Below the pieces are notes generated by a model, which worked only from the letters and a program-made list of their open reading frames with translations, was not told where the DNA came from and did not search any database. The position numbers were made by a program, and so were the translations under genes. Source: Caryophanales bacterium UBA1245 (GTDB taxonomy: Bacteria > Bacillota_I > Bacilli_A > ML615J-28 > CAG-313). Taken from it: a stretch of DNA of 10,526 bases. Each line of letters starts with the position of its first letter. The first letter of the stretch is position 1. Positions 6,037-10,526 of this stretch are shown piece by piece. The stretch covers positions 1-10,526 of the forward strand of contig DBWF01000012.1 in NCBI GenBank assembly GCA_002308275.1, read 5' to 3'.

Positions 6037-7311
6037 GTGCAACAAAATTATTACTTGTGTATTGATTTAAAAAGCTTTTACGCTTCAGTTGAATGTGTTG
6101 AGCGCGGTCTTAATCCCTTAACTACTAATTTAGTGGTGGCGGATCCGAGCCGTGGGGTTGGGGCAATTTGTCTTGCGGTAAGTCCATCACTTAAAAAGTT
6201 AGGTGTTAGAAACCGGTGCCGGTTATTTGAAATACCAAAAAATATTAAATATATTACAGCGCTTCCTAGAATGCGACTCTATATGGAAAAGGCAGCTGAG
6301 ATTTATCGTAATTACCTTAAATTCTTTGCCCCTGAAGATATCCATGTCTACTCAATTGATGAGTGCTTTATTGATATTACCAAATATTTAAAACTCTATA
6401 ATTTACCACCACGAGAAATTACAAAGATGCTTCTTGATATGATATATGAACGGATGGGGTTAATCGCAACAGCTGGTATTGGTACGAATCTTTTTCTAGC
6501 CAAACTAGCGCTTGATATAATCGCCAAAAATGCCCCTGACTATATTGGCTATCTAAATGAAGAGCTATTTAAAGAAGAGATGTGGCACTATCAACCGATT
6601 ACCGATGTTTGGAATATTGGTCGAGGAATAGCCAATCGCTTGTTAAAGTATGATATTGTTGACTTATATGGCATTACCCAAGTAGAAGAAGCAAAACTCT
6701 ATAAAGAGTTTGGAATAAATGCGGAATTATTAATTGACCATGCCTGGGGAAGAGAAAGCTGTACGATGGAAGATATTAAAAAGTATCATTCAAAGTCTAA
6801 TTCTTTTTCCAATTCTCAAATTCTTTTTGAAGACTATAATTATGATGATACGCTACTGGTTTTAAAAGAGATGGTCGATTTAAATTCCCTTCGTTTAATT
6901 GAAGATGATTTAGTAACTAACTGTATCGGTTTGATGATTGGTTATTCAAAAGACGCCCATAAAGCAACCGGAGGCATGATGAAATTATCAGGCTTTACTT
7001 CATCAAGAAAAGAACTAATGGATTCCTTTATTTCACTATATCATAAAACAACCGAGCGGGGATTCCCAATTCGCCGGATTGGGATTAGCTTTAATAATGT
7101 TAAGAGTGCGGAATATGAAGAGTTTGATCTTTTTACTGATCTAGAAGCTCGTAAAAAAGAAAAGTCAGTTCAGAAAACAATTATCGACTTGAAGAAAAAA
7201 TATGGTAAAAATGTAATTATAAAAGGGATGGATTTAGAAGACAAAGCAACAACCATCCAAAGAAATCGCTTGATTGGAGGACACAACGGTGGAGAAGATG
7301 AAGCGGAGTGA
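6037..7311 (+). CDS. Y-family DNA polymerase, UvrX/YqjW (UmuC-like) type
   Basis: A 424-residue translesion DNA polymerase. The palm motif CIDLKSFYASVE (8-19) supplies catalytic D10 and a Tyr steric gate (Y15), as in UmuC. VYSIDECFID (104-113) supplies D108 and E109, the second metal-binding site. The AGIGTNLFLAKLALDIIAK segment (146-164) and an HhH-like thumb (VWNIGRGIANRLLKYDI, 191-207) follow. The little finger (about 250-365) ends near EEFDLF (361-366), a good beta-clamp-binding motif. The next gene encodes a YolD-like protein, which separates this subgroup from DinB/Pol IV. The start is GTG 6037, with GAGG (6026-6029) seven bases upstream; no ATG nearby fits. The start codon and weaker ribosome binding site suggest lower expression than the neighbours. 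Its 3' end overlaps the partner gene. Function in damage tolerance or mutagenesis is inferred from the family. Confidence 0.93.
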   Translation: MQQNYYLCIDLKSFYASVECVERGLNPLTTNLVVADPSRGVGAICLAVSPSLKKLGVRNRCRLFEIPKNIKYITALPRMRLYMEKAAEIYRNYLKFFAPEDIHVYSIDECFIDITKYLKLYNLPPREITKMLLDMIYERMGLIATAGIGTNLFLAKLALDIIAKNAPDYIGYLNEELFKEEMWHYQPITDVWNIGRGIANRLLKYDIVDLYGITQVEEAKLYKEFGINAELLIDHAWGRESCTMEDIKKYHSKSNSFSNSQILFEDYNYDDTLLVLKEMVDLNSLRLIEDDLVTNCIGLMIGYSKDAHKATGGMMKLSGFTSSRKELMDSFISLYHKTTERGFPIRRIGISFNNVKSAEYEEFDLFTDLEARKKEKSVQKTIIDLKKKYGKNVIIKGMDLEDKATTIQRNRLIGGHNGGEDEAE

Positions 7312-7630
7312 ACGAGCTAAACAGTTTTTGCCTTTCGATTCACTGAAAGGATTTTACGATTTAGTTCATAATGAAGAAAAAATCATCACCCCAAGAAGGA
7401 TTCTAACGGATGATGAACTAGCAATTTTATCTTTCAAATTTAGTCAATTAGAAGTTGGCAAAATGGTAATGATTGAACATTATGTCACTGATGGCTATGT
7501 TAAGACAGAAGGAATGATTGCTAAAATAGATGAGACATTCAGAACAATTACGATTGTGCAAACAGTCATTCACTTTGAAGATATTGTGGGGATTAGTGCT
7601 GATTGGATAAAGGATTATCTCATTGATTAA
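7289..7630 (+). CDS. YolD-like protein, partner of the Y-family polymerase
   Basis: A 113-residue YolD-like protein. The N-terminus RAKQFLPFDSLKGFYDLV (9-26) matches the conserved R..KW/QF.PF..L.GF region, followed by an acidic LTDDELAIL segment and a small beta-rich fold (MVMIEHYVTDGYVKTEGMIAKID). It ends in the typical VIHFEDIVGI strand. YolD-like genes sit beside UvrX/YqjW-type polymerases in Bacillota, where they have been proposed to substitute for UmuD. This protein lacks UmuD's Ser/Lys autoproteolysis domain. Start choice: an in-frame TTG lies at 7274, GTG at 7289 and ATG at 7298. GGAGG (7276-7280) is eight bases before GTG 7289, making it the best start. It overlaps the polymerase gene by 23 nt, implying translational coupling and fixed stoichiometry. 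Confidence 0.85.
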   Translation: MEKMKRSERAKQFLPFDSLKGFYDLVHNEEKIITPRRILTDDELAILSFKFSQLEVGKMVMIEHYVTDGYVKTEGMIAKIDETFRTITIVQTVIHFEDIVGISADWIKDYLID

Positions 7631-7655
7631 TTACTATATATAATAAGGACTGAAT

Positions 7656-8624
7656 ATGAAATACTTAATTACTGGGGCAACTGGCCATATTGGGAATGAC
7701 TTAGTACGCCTTTTGCTAGGAAAAAATTATCAAGTAAAAATACTAATTCGTAATCCAAATGATCCATCAATTATGAATTTAGATTGTGAAAAAGTTATTG
7801 GCGATATTACAAGTAGCGCATCACTAGATGCTTTTTTCGAAGATGATGCCATTGTTGTTCATAGTGCTGGTATGATTGATTTAACAGAAAAGCACTTAGA
7901 AGAGATGCTCAAAATTAATTTTGAAGCTACACAAATGATTACCCAAGAATGTATTAAACATCATTGTAAGCTGATATTCTTAGGTAGTTCGGATGCAATA
8001 CCTGCAACCACTCATCAAATAAGTGAGCCAGATGGTTTCCCACTGGAAGGTCTTGATAACTATTATGGGATTACGAAAGCGATGGCTTGTGATTACGTTT
8101 ATAAAGCCCTAAAGCAGGGACTTTTAAAGGGAACGATTATTTGCCCATCTTGCGTTTTAGGTAATAACGATGTAAAAGGTTCAACCCAAGGAGTTGCCAT
8201 TTATAAGCAATCGAAGCGAAAAGTGGGCTTTGTTTTAAAAGGACATTATAATTTTGTGGATGTTGATATGGTCAGCGATGGTATTCTAAAGGCTTCACTA
8301 AAAGAGCACTTAGCACCAGTTTACTTGTTTACCGGTGTCGATGTTAATGTTAAACAGCTATATGAAGCAATATTTAAAGCAACTGGTAAAAAGCCACATT
8401 ATATGTACATTCCAATGTTTCTAGCCTATATTGGTGCTTTCTTTGCTACTCCATACTATAAACTAACTAAGAAAAAACCAGTACTTACCAAAGTAATGCT
8501 TGATACAATTAGCTTAGATGTTGTTTTCGATAATCAGCTTGCAAAAGAAGATTTAGATTTTCTACCAACTGATTTTGATAGCTTAATTGCGAAAACGATT
8601 AACTGGTTTAAAGAACGTGCATAA
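7656..8624 (+). CDS. Extended SDR / NAD-dependent epimerase-dehydratase family protein
   Basis: A 322-residue Rossmann-fold oxidoreductase. GATGHIG (7-13) is the extended-SDR nucleotide-binding glycine motif; the R at 32 after the second strand would favour NADP(H), but this is uncertain. GDITSSASL (49-57) is the acidic turn contacting adenine, and VVHSAGMIDL (67-76) corresponds to the H-x-A strand-4 motif. FLGSSDA (108-114) with Y137xxxK141 (YYGITKAMA) supplies the catalytic Ser/Tyr/Lys. The C-terminal part (about 165-322) is a variable substrate domain, so the substrate is not predictable. The overall look is that of proteins annotated as dihydroflavonol-4-reductase-like or NAD-dependent epimerase. 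ATG 7656 follows AAGGA (7645-7649) at six bases. It lies 25 bases after yolD with no terminator between, so it is probably the last gene of the MATE operon. Confidence 0.87.
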   Translation: MKYLITGATGHIGNDLVRLLLGKNYQVKILIRNPNDPSIMNLDCEKVIGDITSSASLDAFFEDDAIVVHSAGMIDLTEKHLEEMLKINFEATQMITQECIKHHCKLIFLGSSDAIPATTHQISEPDGFPLEGLDNYYGITKAMACDYVYKALKQGLLKGTIICPSCVLGNNDVKGSTQGVAIYKQSKRKVGFVLKGHYNFVDVDMVSDGILKASLKEHLAPVYLFTGVDVNVKQLYEAIFKATGKKPHYMYIPMFLAYIGAFFATPYYKLTKKKPVLTKVMLDTISLDVVFDNQLAKEDLDFLPTDFDSLIAKTINWFKERA

Positions 8625-8628
8625 CAAG

Positions 8629-8680
8629 CGTTAGTATTCCATTTGCATATTTTTACTAAATGTGATACAATATACTAACG
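8629..8680. repeat. 9-bp inverted repeat flanking the tig promoter
   Basis: CGTTAGTAT at 8629-8637 and its exact reverse complement ATACTAACG at 8672-8680 enclose the -35 and most of the -10 of the tig promoter. The arms are 34 bases apart. A partial third copy, TACTAA at 8654-8659, lies between them. It does not match the CIRCE heat-shock operator. It may be a regulator-binding site or chance in AT-rich DNA. Confidence 0.55.
8643..8671 (+). promoter_or_regulatory. tig promoter (extended -10)
   Basis: TTGCAT at 8643-8648 and TACAAT at 8666-8671 are spaced by 17 bases, with TGA (8663-8665) giving an extended -10. The expected start of transcription is near 8678, inside the right arm of the inverted repeat, and about 30 nt before the ATG. 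This makes tig-lon a separate unit from the SDR gene upstream. Confidence 0.75.
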
Positions 8681-8708
8681 AATTAGATAATTATTAAAGG
8701 AGAATAAA

Positions 8709-10022
8709 ATGAGTCAATTAGAAAAAATATCTAGTAATCAAGTTAAATTAACAATCGAAGTAAGTGCTGAACAATTTGGTCATGCGATTGAACACGTTTA
8801 TCCAGAAGTAGCTAAAGATGCTAAGATTGATGGTTTCCGTCCTGGTAAAGCCCCAATGAATCTTTACATTAAACATTATGGATATAGCGCATTATATGAA
8901 CATGCGATCGATCATGCTATTAATGATACTTATCGTGATGCAGTTATGGAACACAATCTAATGGTTGTTGATTATCCAAAAATCGATATTAATGAAATCG
9001 AAAATATCAGTCATGATAAAGGCTTCACTTATACGGCTTTAGTATATGTTCTACCTGAAGTTGAACTTGTTCAATATAAAGGCTTAGGTTTTGAAGCATT
9101 ATCAAAGAAAGTATTAAAGAAAGATATTGATGCGGCTATCAACAATGCTTTAAACAATAAAGCAGAAAATGTTTTAATCGACAGTCCTGCCAAACTATCT
9201 GATACAGTTGTTATCGATTTTGAAGGCTTCATCGATGGTGTTGCTTTCGAAGGTGGTAAAGCTGAAAACTATGAACTAACACTAGGGTCTGGTGCTTTCA
9301 TTCCTGGCTTTGAAGACCAATTAATTGGTAGTGTAGCCGAAGAAGAAAGAGAAGTTAAAGTTAAATTCCCTGAAAACTATCATGCTGAACTAGCTGGTAA
9401 AGATGCAACATTCAAAGTTAAAGTTCATGAAGTAAAACAAAGAGTTGTTCCTGTTCTTGATGATGAATTTGTTGCGGATTTAGAAATTGAAGGTGTTAAG
9501 ACAGTTGAAGAATATCGTACTTACACTGAAAACAATCTAAAGAAAGCTAAAGAAAAAGAATATGAAGATGATTATCTTGATAAATTATTAAAGGCTTTAG
9601 TTGAAGCTAACCCAATCGATGTTCCAGAAGTGATGATTGATAATCAAGCTAAAGATATCGAAGAACGTTATCGCAAACAAGCTGAACAATACAAGATTCC
9701 ATTTGATATGTTCTTACAATTCCAAGGTTTAACTGAAGAACAATTCAAAGAACATGCTAAACTTCAAGCAGCAAACCAAATCAAGATTGATTTAATTTTC
9801 GAAGCAATTATTAAGAAAGAAAACTTCCCAGTTAAAGAAGAAGAAATCGAAAAGTTATATCAAGAAATCGCTGATGGCAATAAAGTTAGCCTTGAACAAG
9901 CTAAGAAAGGCGTTCGTCTAGATGATGTTAAGTATCATCTACAAAGAGATGAAGCTTTAGAATTCTTAAAGAAAAACAATGGTCCTAAATTTTTAAAGGA
10001 TAATAAAGAAGAAACTAAATAA
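8709..10022 (+). CDS. tig: Trigger factor (ribosome-associated chaperone / PPIase)
   Basis: A 437-residue trigger factor, the chaperone that docks at the ribosomal exit tunnel and shields nascent chains. The N-terminal ribosome-binding domain (about 1-120) has the signature loop DGFRPGKAPM (41-50), which contacts L23. An FKBP-type peptidyl-prolyl isomerase domain follows at about 162-244 (DTVVIDFEGFIDGVAFEGGKA and GSGAFIPGFEDQLIG motifs). The remaining ~190 residues form the charged, helical C-terminal chaperone arms (KAKEKEYEDDYLDKLLKALVE and onward), ending in a lysine- and glutamate-rich tail. Length is normal (about 430). ATG 8709 has AAGGAGA (8697-8703) just upstream. It carries its own promoter and is followed by lon after 55 bases. 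In B. subtilis tig is followed by clpX before the lon genes; clpX is absent here. Confidence 0.97.
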   Translation: MSQLEKISSNQVKLTIEVSAEQFGHAIEHVYPEVAKDAKIDGFRPGKAPMNLYIKHYGYSALYEHAIDHAINDTYRDAVMEHNLMVVDYPKIDINEIENISHDKGFTYTALVYVLPEVELVQYKGLGFEALSKKVLKKDIDAAINNALNNKAENVLIDSPAKLSDTVVIDFEGFIDGVAFEGGKAENYELTLGSGAFIPGFEDQLIGSVAEEEREVKVKFPENYHAELAGKDATFKVKVHEVKQRVVPVLDDEFVADLEIEGVKTVEEYRTYTENNLKKAKEKEYEDDYLDKLLKALVEANPIDVPEVMIDNQAKDIEERYRKQAEQYKIPFDMFLQFQGLTEEQFKEHAKLQAANQIKIDLIFEAIIKKENFPVKEEEIEKLYQEIADGNKVSLEQAKKGVRLDDVKYHLQRDEALEFLKKNNGPKFLKDNKEETK

Positions 10023-10026
10023 TAAT

Positions 10027-10054
10027 TTAAGGCCTAATCTATATTAGGTCTTAA
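10027..10054 (+). terminator. Intergenic hairpin between tig and lon, no T-tract
   Basis: TTAAGGCCTAAT (10027-10038) pairs with ATTAGGTCTTAA (10043-10054) across a CTAT loop: 12 bp including one G-U pair. The sequence after it (CTATTCTATAT) is AU-rich but lacks a run of T, so it is not a typical intrinsic terminator. It may be an attenuator, an RNA processing or stability element protecting tig mRNA, or a leaky terminator. lon has no obvious promoter downstream of it. Confidence 0.4.
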
Positions 10055-10077
10055 CTATTCTATATAAGGAGGTTGCT

Positions 10078-10526
10078 ATGAATAACAACACACCTAATAC
10101 AATTGAATTACCAGCACTTGTGATTAAGGATTTTATTCCTTTCCCTGGTACTGAAATGCGAATCGACTTTGAAGGTAGTTTTGCTTCCGACGCACTAAAG
10201 ATGGCTGAACAATATCAAAACAATATTATTGCTTTGATTCCTAATCCTGATGCGGCGGAAGGTGAAATGGCTTATCAAAAAATTGGTGTTATGGGTCGAA
10301 TCTTACTTAATATGTCAATGCCAAGTAACACGAGACGTGTTAAAATTGCTTTTAATGAACGTGCTGAAGTAAAAGAAATCGTTAGTGAAAAGCCTTGCCT
10401 ACTTGTTAGTGCGCAAACTGGTGTTGAAGTACGTGGTAATGAAGAAGAAATAATGCCACTTTATAATCTTATCAATGAAGAAATGAAATATGATAAGAAT
10501 AAACTACCAATTGAAAACAAAGAAGT
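10078..10526 (+). CDS. lon: Lon protease, N-terminal fragment (truncated by window edge)
   Basis: An open frame from ATG 10078 to the end of the window, 149 complete codons with no stop, read by hand. AAGGAGGT (10066-10073) ends four bases before the ATG, a near-ideal ribosome binding site. The start of the protein, IELPALVIKDFIPFPGTEMRIDF, matches the Lon LAN/LON substrate-recognition domain opening (LP.LPLRD.VvFPG...p..v). IALIPNPDAAE, then GVMGRILLNMSMPSNTRRVKIAFNERAEV, match the strand around the G..A.I......p.g...v...G.. region. The AAA+ and Ser-Lys protease domains lie beyond the window, so the ATP-dependent Lon assignment rests on this domain and on its place after tig. Some proteins carry a LON domain alone; that cannot be excluded here. 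Likely co-transcribed with tig. Confidence 0.82.
   Translation, partial: MNNNTPNTIELPALVIKDFIPFPGTEMRIDFEGSFASDALKMAEQYQNNIIALIPNPDAAEGEMAYQKIGVMGRILLNMSMPSNTRRVKIAFNERAEVKEIVSEKPCLLVSAQTGVEVRGNEEEIMPLYNLINEEMKYDKNKLPIENKE

Noticed and set aside
6203..6391. A 62-codon plus-strand open frame inside the polymerase gene
   Set aside because: It is entirely within the conserved palm region of the Y-family polymerase in another frame, with no family resemblance; it is a shadow.
692..7311. Mycoplasma-type code with TGA as Trp
   Set aside because: rnr and the polymerase end at TGA at the expected family lengths, and Trp codons are TGG.
7639..7644. A TATAAT just upstream of the SDR gene
   Set aside because: It is only about a dozen bases before the ATG and overlaps the ribosome binding site region, so a transcript starting from it would lack the ribosome binding site. 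No -35 fits.
8629..8680. CIRCE (HrcA) operator upstream of tig
   Set aside because: CIRCE is TTAGCACTC-N9-GAGTGCTAA; the arms here differ in sequence and are 34 bases apart.
1..10526. Mobile elements, prophage, CRISPR, tRNA, rRNA or riboswitch
   Set aside because: No transposase or integrase frames, no spaced direct repeats, no cloverleaf or CCA-ending segments, and intergenic gaps are too short and lack aptamer-like conserved stems.

Overview
The window is AT-rich bacterial DNA with strong AGGAGG-type ribosome binding sites and sigma-A-like promoters, most of them with a TGn extended -10. TGA is used as a stop (rnr and the Y-family polymerase gene both end in it) and TGG encodes Trp, so the code is the standard bacterial one. 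The secG-rnr-smpB order, the YolD-partnered polymerase and the gene content point to a low-GC Bacillota. An Erysipelotrichia- or Mollicutes-adjacent lineage is my best guess, but the sequence alone does not fix it.

Layout. Positions 1-236 (minus strand) hold the 5' part of a small multi-pass membrane protein gene. It is divergent from secG across an intergenic region of about 165 bp that carries promoters in both directions. Positions 402-3194 hold the export and RNA quality-control block: secG, rnr (RNase R) and smpB, with rnr and smpB overlapping. Positions 3255-3692 encode a single 145-aa membrane protein of unknown function with its own promoter and a strong terminator. Positions 3814-8624 form a tightly packed run of five genes: a MATE exporter, a metallo-beta-lactamase-fold hydrolase, a UvrX/YqjW-type Y-family DNA polymerase, its YolD-like partner, and an extended SDR (NAD-dependent epimerase-like) protein. 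Positions 8709-10526 hold tig (trigger factor) and the start of lon, behind a promoter flanked by a 9-bp inverted repeat.

How the genes relate. RNase R and SmpB act together in tmRNA-mediated ribosome rescue and degradation of non-stop mRNA; the tmRNA gene itself is not in the window. Trigger factor and Lon form a folding and degradation pair. The polymerase and YolD overlap by about 23 nt and probably form a translesion synthesis module in which YolD may take the part UmuD plays in proteobacterial Pol V. The roles of the MATE, hydrolase and SDR genes, and any link between them and the polymerase, are unknown.

I saw no mobile element, CRISPR array, tRNA, rRNA or riboswitch. No stretch longer than about 170 bases lacks a gene. 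Most of the window is core-genome material. I do not think it contains a wholly new system; the points most worth a second look are the polymerase-YolD pair in its operon, the inverted repeat around the tig promoter, and the unidentified membrane proteins.
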